From: Dyella acidisoli
GTDB taxonomy: Bacteria; Pseudomonadota; Gammaproteobacteria; Xanthomonadales; Rhodanobacteraceae
Assembly: GCF_030160295.1 (NCBI RefSeq)
Contig: NZ_BSOB01000020.1
Coordinates: forward strand, 1-64,000
DNA: 64,000 nucleotides
Direction: 5' to 3'
Shown: one piece after another, positions 26,801 to 34,961 of the stretch
How positions within the stretch are numbered: the first letter of the stretch is position 1
How the letters are laid out: each line of letters starts with the position of its first letter
Position numbers and translations under genes: made by a program
The notes under the pieces: model-generated
What the model saw: only the letters and a program-made list of their open reading frames with translations
What the model was told of the DNA's origin: nothing
Databases searched by the model: none

Positions 26801-27553
26801 TCAATCACGCAATTCAGAAGGAAGGGTGCCAAAGCGCAACCGAAAGCGCGTGGCGAACCCCGACGGGGAAAGATAGCCGCAATCTTCCGCAATACGCTTG
26901 AGCGGCTGCGTCGTGGTCTGAATCAAAGTCAATGCGTGCGATAAGCGCACTTCTTCCAGGATGGCGCGAAAGCTGGTGCTCTCTGCGGCCAACTTGCGGC
27001 GCAAAGTGGCCACGCTCATAGCCAACTGTTCAGCGATCGGCTCTGCGCGCCATGTCTGTTCTGGAGCCGCGGCAAGGAGCAGGCGCACGCGTTCGGTGAC
27101 GGTGGGTTCGTTCGTTAGCGTGGGACGAAAGCCGCTCAGCGCCAGCGCCTCCAACAGCTCCCGCACGCGATGTACCAGCACCGCCTGGGGTAGCTCCTGC
27201 TGCAGCCCCAATTCGGCATGCGCGAAAGCCTGGTCCAGCACGGGCGATGGCGACAACACTGCCCAAGTGCTCGGATCAGCGTCCACACTCCACTTTTGTT
27301 CCAGCAGCAATTCGCGCGATACCGTCACGCAACTGGAGAGGTAGGGGCCATCACTGGCCGGCAGATTTTCGACGTTGAGCAGCATGCCCGGTGTGACTAC
27401 CAAGTAGTGGCCTGCATCGACCGCTGCACGCTGCGAGCCGTCTGCAAGCCGTTTCTGTCCGGCCCGAATACACGCCACGATGAAGGCGGTAAATGGCACG
27501 GCAGCCATGCGCTGTCGGCGCCTGGCATAGAAATTAAGCAGCGCGACGCTCAT
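26801..27553 (-). CDS. AraC-family transcriptional regulator
   Basis: 250 residues. N-terminal cupin-like sensing domain (about 20-130, AGHYLVVTPGMLLNVENLP). C-terminal double HTH (about 150-248): EPIAEQLAMSVATLRRKLAAESTSFRAILEEVRLSHAL for the first helix-turn-helix and IAEDCGYLSPSGFATRFRLRFGTLPSELR for the second, the canonical AraC signature. It is 17 bp downstream of agmatine deiminase and may control the agu genes, which would be polyamine or agmatine responsive; inference from position. Confidence 0.9.
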   Translation of the reverse strand: MSVALLNFYARRRQRMAAVPFTAFIVACIRAGQKRLADGSQRAAVDAGHYLVVTPGMLLNVENLPASDGPYLSSCVTVSRELLLEQKWSVDADPSTWAVLSPSPVLDQAFAHAELGLQQELPQAVLVHRVRELLEALALSGFRPTLTNEPTVTERVRLLLAAAPEQTWRAEPIAEQLAMSVATLRRKLAAESTSFRAILEEVRLSHALTLIQTTTQPLKRIAEDCGYLSPSGFATRFRLRFGTLPSELRD

Positions 27554-27570
27554 CCATCGTCAGGTAAAAG

Positions 27571-28608
27571 CTAACCTACCAATCCGGCCGGCAACTGCAT
27601 GGTGATGCAATGCAAGCTGCCGTTCTGCCAGATCAGCGGGCGGCAAGGAACCTGCACCACGGTGCGCCCAGGATGTGCTTCGCCGATGATGCGCGCGGCT
27701 TCGTCATCGGCCGTGTCGCCATAAGCGGGAACCAGCACGGCACCGTTGACGATCAAGTAATTCGCATAGGAGGCAGCAAGCCTGCGGCCTTCGTCGATGA
27801 TCGGCTTGGCCCAAGGCAGCGGATACAGCGTGTACGGTTTGCCATCCGGCGTGCGCAACGCGGCCAGTTCTTCACCCATGCGCTGCAGTTCGGCGTGATG
27901 CGCATCGGCAACGTCGTCGCATGCTTGATAAACGATGCGATCACCCGGCGCGAAGCGCGCCAAGGTGTCGATGTGCGCATCCGTGTCGTCGCCTTCCAGA
28001 TAGCCGTAATCCAGCCACAGCACACGCTTGGCATGCAGGCCGTCACGCAATAGAGCGCTCATTTCCTCGCGCGATTGTTCCGGATGGCGTTGCACCAGGC
28101 AGCGCCACGTGGTGAGTACGGTGCCGGCACCATCGCTTTCGATGCCGCCGCCTTCCAGTGCCCAATCGATGCGCTTGTGCTCGGCAGAGCCGAACACACC
28201 GGCCGTCACCAACCCAGCGATCAGTGCATCATCCTGCTCTGCGCCGAACTTGCCGCCCCAGCCGGTGAAGCGAAAGTCCGTGAGCTGGAAATGGTTGTTC
28301 TCGCCGCGGAGCGTGATCGGGCCGGAATCGCGCAACCAGGTGTCGTCGTACGGCAGCTCAACGAAACGGATGCGCGAGAGATCGGCAGTCGTGTTCTGCA
28401 GCTTCGTGATCACATGTGCGCGCAAGTCTGCATCGGCCACCACAATGATCAGCGGCTGAAACCGCGTGACTGCCGCAGCGAGGGCAGCGTAGGTGGATTC
28501 CACCTGTTCGAGCCGTTCGGCCCAATCGGTACCGGCATGCGGCCAGGCAATCAAAACGGCGGCCTGCGGCTCCCATTCGGCCGGCAGGCGCAAGCTGGAA
28601 TCGATCAT
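27571..28608 (-). CDS. aguA: Agmatine deiminase
   Basis: 345 residues; converts agmatine to N-carbamoylputrescine and NH3. Porphyromonas-type peptidyl-arginine deiminase fold: MPAEWEPQ-like start (RLPAEWEPQAAVLIAWPH), DDTWLRDSGP (about residues 88-97), the ALEGGGIESDG block, a GDDTDAHID catalytic His segment and the nucleophile Cys334 in NGSLHCITMQ. Together with aguB it gives a complete agmatine-to-putrescine route. Confidence 0.95.
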   Translation of the reverse strand: MIDSSLRLPAEWEPQAAVLIAWPHAGTDWAERLEQVESTYAALAAAVTRFQPLIIVVADADLRAHVITKLQNTTADLSRIRFVELPYDDTWLRDSGPITLRGENNHFQLTDFRFTGWGGKFGAEQDDALIAGLVTAGVFGSAEHKRIDWALEGGGIESDGAGTVLTTWRCLVQRHPEQSREEMSALLRDGLHAKRVLWLDYGYLEGDDTDAHIDTLARFAPGDRIVYQACDDVADAHHAELQRMGEELAALRTPDGKPYTLYPLPWAKPIIDEGRRLAASYANYLIVNGAVLVPAYGDTADDEAARIIGEAHPGRTVVQVPCRPLIWQNGSLHCITMQLPAGLVG

Positions 28609-28732
28609 GGGGACGACACTCGCGCTAAGGAGAAGCGCCCAGCGATTGGCCGGGCAGGCAAGTGGGGAAGTTTACGATGCTGCTAGCTATTGCGCGAGGC
28701 AGCTAGCGTTTGACGATGTCCATTCTTGCCTA

Positions 28733-28762
28733 TCGTCATTCCGGCGAAGGCCGGAATGACGA
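28733..28762. repeat. Single dRS3-like palindrome
   Basis: One 30-bp palindromic unit, tcgtcattcc...ggaatgacga, with a gcgaagg centre, between aguA and the next gene. It is a solo copy rather than an inverted pair. Confidence 0.75.
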
Positions 28763-28771
28763 GCGGGACGA

Positions 28772-29116
28772 TCAATTCACCGTACCCGGATCGCGATTGT
28801 TCCCCGCCGGCGTATTCAACACCGCGTGAATCACATGGCTCTTCTCGAAGTACACGATGAAATTGGCATATTCCCAACGATTGATGGTGGGATGTCGGGC
28901 CGAGTCACCACCGCGCGGCGAAAGCTTGCGGGTGGGGGCGCCGTACTGCTTCTCCACCTGCTCCATGCTCATCCCGCGTGCCGGCAGATGCATGCCGTTC
29001 TCTTCCTGCACGCGTTGCTTCAGCGTTTCCTGAGCATGAGTGGTCTGCGACACGGTCAGCCCGGCGCCGAGGGCCATGACTGCCAGCAAGGGCAGGGTGT
29101 AACGGTGCTTGAACAT
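28772..29116 (-). CDS. Secreted small protein, BamE/SmpA-like fold suspected
   Basis: 114 residues from ATG at 29116, preceded by gagaggggaatc. Signal peptide ends TTHA (about residue 27). The segment ARGMSMEQVEKQYGAPTRKLSPRG followed by RWEYANFIVYFEKSHVIHAV has the G-M-S/T-x-x-x-V-x-x-x-x-G-x-P then aromatic strand pattern of BamE/SmpA-like domains. No lipobox. Function unknown. Confidence 0.78.
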   Translation of the reverse strand: MFKHRYTLPLLAVMALGAGLTVSQTTHAQETLKQRVQEENGMHLPARGMSMEQVEKQYGAPTRKLSPRGGDSARHPTINRWEYANFIVYFEKSHVIHAVLNTPAGNNRDPGTVN

Positions 29117-29216
29117 GATTCCCCTCTCCGCACAATACGTTGCTGCGCCGTTGTAGCAGAACTCTCCGGCCGCTGCCACGAGCAAAAACGACAGATGTGA
29201 TGAAGGGCCGATCTGC

Positions 29217-29399
29217 TTCACTCTGCGCAGGCGTCATCGCCCCTGTCTGTCCGCATCTCTTCGGTCCATCGTCTCGACAGAAGGCCAGTCTGCCTTCCTC
29301 GCTCCTCAAAGCCGGGTACATCCATGTACCCTCCCCGCGTGCGCCGATGGCCCTGTGATCTGCGAACAGACAGGACCTATGTCACCCACGCAGAGTGAA
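29217..29399. repeat. 183-bp element with about 43-bp imperfect terminal inverted repeats
   Basis: The left end (29217-29259) and the reverse complement of the right end (29357-29399) match at about 30 of 43 positions. The first 11 bases ttcactctgcg are identical and cctgtctgt is shared in the middle. Inside is a small perfect hairpin gggtacat-cc-atgtaccc. No coding frame is supported; it may be a MITE or a structured RNA region ahead of the ABC-F gene. Confidence 0.6.
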
Positions 29400-29467
29400 C
29401 CGGAGCGGCCCTGACCGTTATCATGTACGACCTCGGGCGTCCCGGCCCGGCCTCAGCCTGACTCCAC

Positions 29468-31486
29468 ATGATTGCGTTCCGCCACTTCGCCCTGCGCCGC
29501 GGCAGCCGGTTGCTGCTTTCCGACATTGACCTGGTGATCCAGAGCGGCTGGCGCCTGGGCGTGGTCGGCCGTAACGGCTGCGGCAAGTCCAGCCTGTTCG
29601 CGGCGCTGCAAGGGCAGTTGGAGGCTGACGCGGGCGAATTGGATATGCCGGCCAAGCTGCGTCTCGCCTCGGTGGCGCAGGAAACCCCGTCCTTGCCGGA
29701 CCCGGCCATCGACTATGTGATGGGTGGCGATGTGGAACTGGCTACCGCGCTACGCGACGAACTGGATGCGCAAGCGCGCGGCGACACCGAAGCGATGGCG
29801 CTCGCCCATCATCGCATTGAGGAACTGCACGGCTACGACGCACGCGCTCGCGCCGGTCGTCTGCTGCATGGTCTTGGTTTCAGCCCGGATACGCATGAGC
29901 GTGCGGTCAGTGAGTTTTCCGGTGGCTGGCGTGTACGTTTGAACCTGGCTCGCGCGCTGATGGCGCCATCCGATCTGCTACTGCTCGACGAACCCACCAA
30001 CCACTTGGATCTTGATGCGGTGCTGTGGCTGGAAGAATGGCTGCGCCGTTATCAAGGTACCTTGCTGGTAATTTCGCACGATCGCGAATTCCTGGATGGC
30101 GTGATCACCCACACCATGCACCTCAACGAGGGCAGAGCCAAGCTCTACACCGGCAACTACAGCGCATTCGAACGCCAGCGCTCGGAACAACTTCGCCTGC
30201 AGCAGATTGCCCATGAGCGCGAGCAAACCGAGCGCGCGCACCTGCAGTCCTTCATCGATCGCTTCAAGGCCAAGGCCAGCAAGGCCAAGCAGGCACAGTC
30301 GCGCATGAAGCGCCTGGAGAAAATGGCCGGCACTGAAGCCGTGCGTGCCGAGCGCCCCTTCCGCTTCCAATTTGCTGTGCCGGACCGCCTGCCAGATTCG
30401 ATGTTGCAGATGGAAGATGTGGAGGCCGGTTATCCCTCCTTTCTCCCTCTCCCCTCTGGGGAGAGGGGCGGGGTGAGGGGTGAGTCTGGCGATGAACCCA
30501 CATCAGAGCGTGCTTCAAATATAGGTTGCCGCGAGCGTGTCCCCTCACCCCAACCCTCTCCCCAGAGGGGAGAGGGAGCAAAAGGGCTGCTGCGCGACGT
30601 GCGTTTTCGCCTGGAGGCCGGCGAGCGTGTCGGTCTGCTCGGCCCCAACGGCGCAGGTAAATCCACGCTGGTGAAAACGCTGGTCGGCGAACTTGCCGCC
30701 CTGAACGGCGAACGCAAAACGCACAAGGACCTGAAAATCGGTTACTTCGCCCAGCACACCGTGGAAAGCCTGCGCGAAGGTGCAAGCCCCTTCGATCACC
30801 TGCAAGACAAGGCGCCCGGTGTTGGTGCGCAGGTGCTGCGCGATTTTCTCGGTGGCTGGAATTTTGCGGGCGATCGCGCGTTCGAATCGGTCGATGGTTT
30901 TTCCGGTGGTGAGCGTGCGCGTCTGGCCTTGGCGTTGATCGCCTGGGACAAGCCGAACCTGTTACTGCTCGACGAACCCACCAACCACCTCGATCTCGAC
31001 ATGCGCGAAGCTTTGGCCGACGCGCTGGCCGATTTTGATGGTGCGCTGGTGCTCGTCTCGCACGATCGCCATTTGCTCGGCATGGTCTGCGACAGCTTCT
31101 GGCGCGTGGCCGATCACAAAGTCGAATCGTTCGACGGCGATCTGGACGATTACGCCCGCTGGCTGCGCGCGCGCGGCAACGCGCCGAAGAAAACCGAAGC
31201 GGAAGCCAAGCAACCCGTGGAATCCGCCGCCGACCGCCGCCGCGCAGCCGCTGCGCAGCGTGAGAGCGAAAAGGCATCACGTCAGCGCGTGAAGAAGATC
31301 GAAACGCGCGTCGCGGCGATCGACGAAGAGCTGACCAAGCTGGAACAGAAACTCGCCGACCCACAAACCTACAACGGCTCAACCGCCGAGCTGATGAAAC
31401 TCGGCCAGCGCCAGGCGGAGCTGCGCAAAGAAAAGGAAACGCTCGAAGCCGAATGGCTGGAACTGTACGAACTACTGGAAGCCTGA
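29468..31486 (+). CDS. ABC-F family ATPase (YheS/Uup-like) with repeat-derived linker
   Basis: 672-residue soluble twin-ABC ATPase of the ribosome-associated ABC-F group. ABC1: Walker A GRNGCGKSS (about 34-42), signature FSGGWRVRLNLARALM, Walker B LLLLDEPTNHLDLD. The Y-loop/linker region with basic helices follows (about 230-310). ABC2: Walker A GPNGAGKST, signature FSGGERARLALALI, Walker B LLLLDEPTNHLDLD. The C-terminal coiled coil (about 600-672) is YheS-like. Unusual: residues about 323-373, at the start of ABC2, are encoded by a GGGAGAGG-type repeat that has kept the frame open, adding about 50 residues that have no counterpart in the family. Start ATG at 29468 lacks a clear Shine-Dalgarno. 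Confidence 0.93.
   Translation: MIAFRHFALRRGSRLLLSDIDLVIQSGWRLGVVGRNGCGKSSLFAALQGQLEADAGELDMPAKLRLASVAQETPSLPDPAIDYVMGGDVELATALRDELDAQARGDTEAMALAHHRIEELHGYDARARAGRLLHGLGFSPDTHERAVSEFSGGWRVRLNLARALMAPSDLLLLDEPTNHLDLDAVLWLEEWLRRYQGTLLVISHDREFLDGVITHTMHLNEGRAKLYTGNYSAFERQRSEQLRLQQIAHEREQTERAHLQSFIDRFKAKASKAKQAQSRMKRLEKMAGTEAVRAERPFRFQFAVPDRLPDSMLQMEDVEAGYPSFLPLPSGERGGVRGESGDEPTSERASNIGCRERVPSPQPSPQRGEGAKGLLRDVRFRLEAGERVGLLGPNGAGKSTLVKTLVGELAALNGERKTHKDLKIGYFAQHTVESLREGASPFDHLQDKAPGVGAQVLRDFLGGWNFAGDRAFESVDGFSGGERARLALALIAWDKPNLLLLDEPTNHLDLDMREALADALADFDGALVLVSHDRHLLGMVCDSFWRVADHKVESFDGDLDDYARWLRARGNAPKKTEAEAKQPVESAADRRRAAAAQRESEKASRQRVKKIETRVAAIDEELTKLEQKLADPQTYNGSTAELMKLGQRQAELRKEKETLEAEWLELYELLEA
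30441..30578. repeat. GGGAGAGG-type paired repeat inside the ABC-F coding sequence
   Basis: Left hairpin cctctcccctctggggagagg and right hairpin cctctccccagaggggagagg in inverted orientation with about 90 bp between, the same layout as the intergenic copies, but translated in frame here. Confidence 0.88.
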
Positions 31487-31491
31487 GGACA

Positions 31492-32403
31492 ATGGAAACC
31501 ACCCCGCGACACGTGGAGTGTTGGCTGCCCGATCTGCAGCGCTTCGATTCGATGCATCCACTTCGCGCTTTGCTGCGGCAAGGTGATCGTCTCCCGGATG
31601 GTGCGAAAGGCTATCTCGGCGGCCTGGCCTCCTACTTTTCATGCGACGGTGAACTGCCTGCGGCAGCGTTGATTCGCGATCATCTGGCCGGCGATGCGGC
31701 CGACGCTTGCTGGCTCAGCGCCGACCCCGCCTGGATACAACCGGATATGAGCGGTGCGCGCTTGCTCGCCTGCGGCCACTTGCCGGTGAGCATGGAGGAA
31801 GCCGAGGCGCTGGCCGAAACCTTGCAACCGGTTTTCGCCGACGAAGGCATCAAGCTGGATATTTCGTCACCGCAACGCTGGCATCTGCGTGTGCCTTCGC
31901 ACATCGCGTTGCCGAATTTCGCCGCGCCCGAGCAGGCGCTGGGCGAAGACCTTTACGATCATCTACCACAGGGGCCTGAAGGTCGCCGTTGGCGCGTACT
32001 GTTCAATGAAGTGCAGGTGTTGCTGCATCAACACCCATGCAACGCGGAACGGCGCGAACGTGGTCTGCCGCCGATCAACAGTCTGTGGTTTTGGGGCGGT
32101 GGTGTGTTGCCTTCGCGTGTCGACACCGCCTTGCGCGGTGTCATCGGCGAGGATCTGTTGTTGATGGCGCTCGCGCATCGCGCTGGTATCCCGACGCAGC
32201 GACGTACAGCTTCCACGGTAGATGCTGCGCCAGTGGGTTGGTTGCTCGATCTGCAGGACCAGCCGACGGATGTCATCGCAAACGAATGGTGGTCGTGCCT
32301 GCAGGCTTTGAGCAAGCGTTCACCGCTGCTGCTTTCGTCTGCAAGCGGCGAGCGTTGGTTGCATCGTCCATGGCATCGCTTGCGTTTCTGGCGGCGAGGC
32401 TAG
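31492..32403 (+). CDS. rpfE: RpfE-like protein (annotated phosphoglycerate mutase-like)
   Basis: 303 residues. ATG at 31492, six bases after the ABC-F stop, with gaggaca upstream. The sequence has the family motif PPINSLWFWGGGVLP (about residues 192-206) and NEVQVLLHQHPCN, characteristic of the proteobacterial protein called RpfE in Xanthomonas and often annotated as a 2,3-bisphosphoglycerate-independent phosphoglycerate mutase-like protein; no metal-binding alkaline-phosphatase-type residues are obvious. Its exact biochemical role is unknown. It is followed after 5 bp by recJ, the order found in the xanthomonad rpf region. Confidence 0.8.
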   Translation: METTPRHVECWLPDLQRFDSMHPLRALLRQGDRLPDGAKGYLGGLASYFSCDGELPAAALIRDHLAGDAADACWLSADPAWIQPDMSGARLLACGHLPVSMEEAEALAETLQPVFADEGIKLDISSPQRWHLRVPSHIALPNFAAPEQALGEDLYDHLPQGPEGRRWRVLFNEVQVLLHQHPCNAERRERGLPPINSLWFWGGGVLPSRVDTALRGVIGEDLLLMALAHRAGIPTQRRTASTVDAAPVGWLLDLQDQPTDVIANEWWSCLQALSKRSPLLLSSASGERWLHRPWHRLRFWRRG

Positions 32404-32408
32404 TGGTG

Positions 32409-34127
32409 ATGGGCCAGATCTTGAAGCGTCGTCCGCTGTTGGGTGAGCCAGCAGGGTGGGGCGACACCGTTCCGGCGATCTTGCAGCGCATCTATGCGGC
32501 ACGCGGCGTGTTGAGCCCTGAACAAGCGGAGCACCGTTTGAATCGCTTGTTGGCGCCGCAGCAGTTGAGCGGTATGCAACAGGCGATTGCCTTGCTAGCT
32601 GAAGCAATCCGTGACGACATCTCGATCATGATCGCCGGCGATTATGACTGCGACGGTGCCACCGGCAGTGCCGTGGCAGTGCGTGGTTTGCGTTTGCTTG
32701 GCGCCCGATACGTGGACTATGTGGTGCCGAATCGTTTCGTGCACGGCTACGGACTCACGCCGGAACTGGTCGCTTCTTTGCCGTCGCACGCGCAACTGAT
32801 CGTCACCGTCGACAACGGCATCGCTAGCGTAAGCGGCGTTGCTGCGGCGCGCGCGCGCGGCATGTGTGTGATCGTGACAGATCATCATCTGCCAGGCGAT
32901 CACCTGCCGGAAGCGGACGCCATCGTCAATCCCAATGTGCACGGTGACGGCTTTCCAAGCAAGGCACTGGCTGGCGTGGGTGTGATGTTCTACGTGCTGC
33001 TGGCGCTGCGCGCGTATTTGCGCGAACAGGGCTGGTTCGCTGACAAACCGGAGCCGGATCTTTCGGTGTTGCTGGATCTGGTCGCGCTGGGCACGGTCGC
33101 CGACCTGGTGCCGCTGGATTACAACAACCGCGTGCTGGTCGAAGCGGGCATGAAACGTTTGCGCAGCGGGCGTGGTTGCGCGGGCATTGTGGCTTTGGTC
33201 GAAGCGAGCCAGCGCACTGTTGCCTCGCTATGCGCCAGCGATTTCGCCTATGCGATCGGGCCGCGCTTGAATGCTGCCGGGCGGCTGGAAGACATGCGGC
33301 TGGGCGTGGAATGCCTGCTTACCGACGATGCGACCCAAGCGCGTGGCTACGCCCAACTGTTGAGTTCGATCAACCAGGAACGACGCGATCTGCAGGCATC
33401 GATGGTGGCTGAGGCCGAAGTGATGGTGGCCAGTGCTTCCCATATCGATGCACAGACCGTTGGCGTCACCTTGTTCGAACCAAGCTGGCATGCAGGTGTT
33501 GTCGGGTTGGTCGCATCCAAGTTGAAAGAGCGGCTGCATCGCCCGGTGATCGCGTTTGCGCCGGCGGGCGAAGACGATCCCGACCATTTGCGCGGTTCCG
33601 CGCGCTCCATCGCCGGCTTTCATATCCGCGATGCGCTGGCGGTGGTCGATGCGCGCCATCCCGGTTTGATCGAGCGCTTCGGCGGGCACGCCATGGCGGC
33701 TGGCTTGAGCCTGCCCACGCAGCATTATCCGCGCTTTGCCGAAGCCTTCGACGCCGTGGCACGCGAATGGTTGAGCGAAGAGCAACTGCAAGCAGTGCTC
33801 TACACCGACGGCGAAATGCCTACTGGCATGTTCACGCTGGAAATGGCGCGCATGCTGCGGTTCGCCGGCCCGTGGGGGCAGGCCTTTCCCGAACCGGTCT
33901 TCGAAAACCGCTTCGAATGCTTCAGCTGGCGCCCGATGGGCGAGCGGCATCTGCGCCTGAGCCTGCGCGACCCGCGCGACGACGCCGTGCATGATGCGGT
34001 GATGTTCAACGCTTACGAAGGCAAGCCACCACCGGCGATGATGCGTGCGGCTTACGAGCTCACCATTAATGATTGGCAGGGCAGGGAGTCGCCGCGGTTG
34101 TTGTTGCGTTATATGGAGCCGGCATAA
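32409..34127 (+). CDS. recJ: Single-stranded-DNA-specific exonuclease RecJ
   Basis: 572 residues; 5'-3' ssDNA exonuclease of recombination, mismatch and base-excision repair. DHH-family motifs: GDYDCDGATGSA (about 77-88), VDNGIAS, VTDHHLPG (His159/His160), and PRLNAAGRLEDM. The DHHA1 domain (GSARSIAGFHIRDAL ... FGGHAMAAGLSL) and the C-terminal OB-type domain follow. ATG at 32409 chosen; GTG three bases earlier is possible. Five bases after rpfE. Confidence 0.97.
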   Translation: MGQILKRRPLLGEPAGWGDTVPAILQRIYAARGVLSPEQAEHRLNRLLAPQQLSGMQQAIALLAEAIRDDISIMIAGDYDCDGATGSAVAVRGLRLLGARYVDYVVPNRFVHGYGLTPELVASLPSHAQLIVTVDNGIASVSGVAAARARGMCVIVTDHHLPGDHLPEADAIVNPNVHGDGFPSKALAGVGVMFYVLLALRAYLREQGWFADKPEPDLSVLLDLVALGTVADLVPLDYNNRVLVEAGMKRLRSGRGCAGIVALVEASQRTVASLCASDFAYAIGPRLNAAGRLEDMRLGVECLLTDDATQARGYAQLLSSINQERRDLQASMVAEAEVMVASASHIDAQTVGVTLFEPSWHAGVVGLVASKLKERLHRPVIAFAPAGEDDPDHLRGSARSIAGFHIRDALAVVDARHPGLIERFGGHAMAAGLSLPTQHYPRFAEAFDAVAREWLSEEQLQAVLYTDGEMPTGMFTLEMARMLRFAGPWGQAFPEPVFENRFECFSWRPMGERHLRLSLRDPRDDAVHDAVMFNAYEGKPPPAMMRAAYELTINDWQGRESPRLLLRYMEPA

Positions 34128-34189
34128 CTTCTTCTTTCCTTGCGTACCACCGCATTAGCTTTCTCTCTTTGAAAACTTCCTCAGTGAAT

Positions 34190-34326
34190 CCCTCTCCCTC
34201 CGGGAGAGGGTGCCGAGAGGCGGGTGAGGGTTCGGGCGAAGCGTGGTGCTGGCTTCCAGCGCAAGTTTTGCCATCACGCCCTGACCGTACCCTCACCCCA
34301 ACCCCTCTCCCGGAGGGAGAGGGGCT
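34190..34326. repeat. GGGAGAGG-type paired repeat
   Basis: Full-length inverted pair: ctctccctccgggagagg at the left, cctctcccggagggagagg at the right, with gccgagaggcgggtgagggt and ccctcaccccaaccc bordering the spacer. Confidence 0.85.
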
Positions 34327-34411
34327 CATGTTGCAAACCTTCCCGTTCACTTGCGCTGCTATTCAATTCGCGCTTGTATAGCTCACAGACGAAGCACCAA
34401 GGAGCATCGTC

Positions 34412-34777
34412 ATGATCGAGCAACTTCCTTCTCTACCCGCAGGCGTCCTGGGTTTTCGTATGAGCGGTACGGTCACCGCACAGGACTACGAAAACGTGAT
34501 GGTGCCGGACATCGAGGCGGCCTTCGCGTTGAACAACAAGCTGCATCTGGTGATTCATATCGATGACGAGTTCATCGGTTTTGCGCCTGGTGCGATGTGG
34601 GACGACGTAAAGCTCGGTTTTCGCCACATCAGCGGCTGGCAACGCACGGCTCTCGTGACGGATGTAGGCTGGGTCCGCGCGATGTCGAGCGTGTTCGGCT
34701 TTGCTATGCCCACGCATTTCCGATTGTTCTCCAACCTCGAACTGGACGAAGCGGTTCGTTGGGCGTCTTCCATGTAG
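34412..34777 (+). CDS. SpoIIAA-like / STAS-fold protein
   Basis: 121 residues of the SpoIIAA-like family (short STAS-related proteins such as DUF3478). Elements: GVLGFRMSGTVTAQDYENVMVPDIEAA at the start, HLVIHIDDEFIGFAPGAMWDDVKLGFRH in the middle and the end region RLFSNLELDEAVRWASS, which form the beta-alpha repeats. Start ATG preceded by aaggagcatcgtc. Members may bind nonpolar ligands; the role is not known. It lies between recJ and prfB where xanthomonads have these two genes together. Confidence 0.88.
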   Translation: MIEQLPSLPAGVLGFRMSGTVTAQDYENVMVPDIEAAFALNNKLHLVIHIDDEFIGFAPGAMWDDVKLGFRHISGWQRTALVTDVGWVRAMSSVFGFAMPTHFRLFSNLELDEAVRWASSM

Positions 34778-34808
34778 GTTGCCATGACAGTACGCGTTCC
34801 CTCACGGC

Positions 34809-34887
34809 CGTCATGCCCGCGAAAGCGGGCATCCATTTTCCTCTGAGACAAAAGCGAAGATGGATTCCCGCTTTCGCGGGGATGACG
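34809..34887. repeat. dRS3-like paired inverted repeat
   Basis: Same two-copy unit with single base changes (atgcccgcgaaagcgggcat in the left arm, compensated on both sides, so the hairpin is preserved). Confidence 0.82.
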
Positions 34888-34934
34888 GCATCTTGGGTAA
34901 CTTTCATCATGGCGGTACTGTGGGATGACATGAC

Positions 34935-34955
34935 TGTTGGGGTTTGTACCCAACA
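34935..34955. repeat. GTTGGGGT-type small hairpin
   Basis: tgttggggtttgtacccaaca, a near-perfect hairpin directly downstream of the porin gene stop (minus strand), possibly its terminator-like 3' end. Confidence 0.5.
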
Positions 34956-34961
34956 TGCGTA

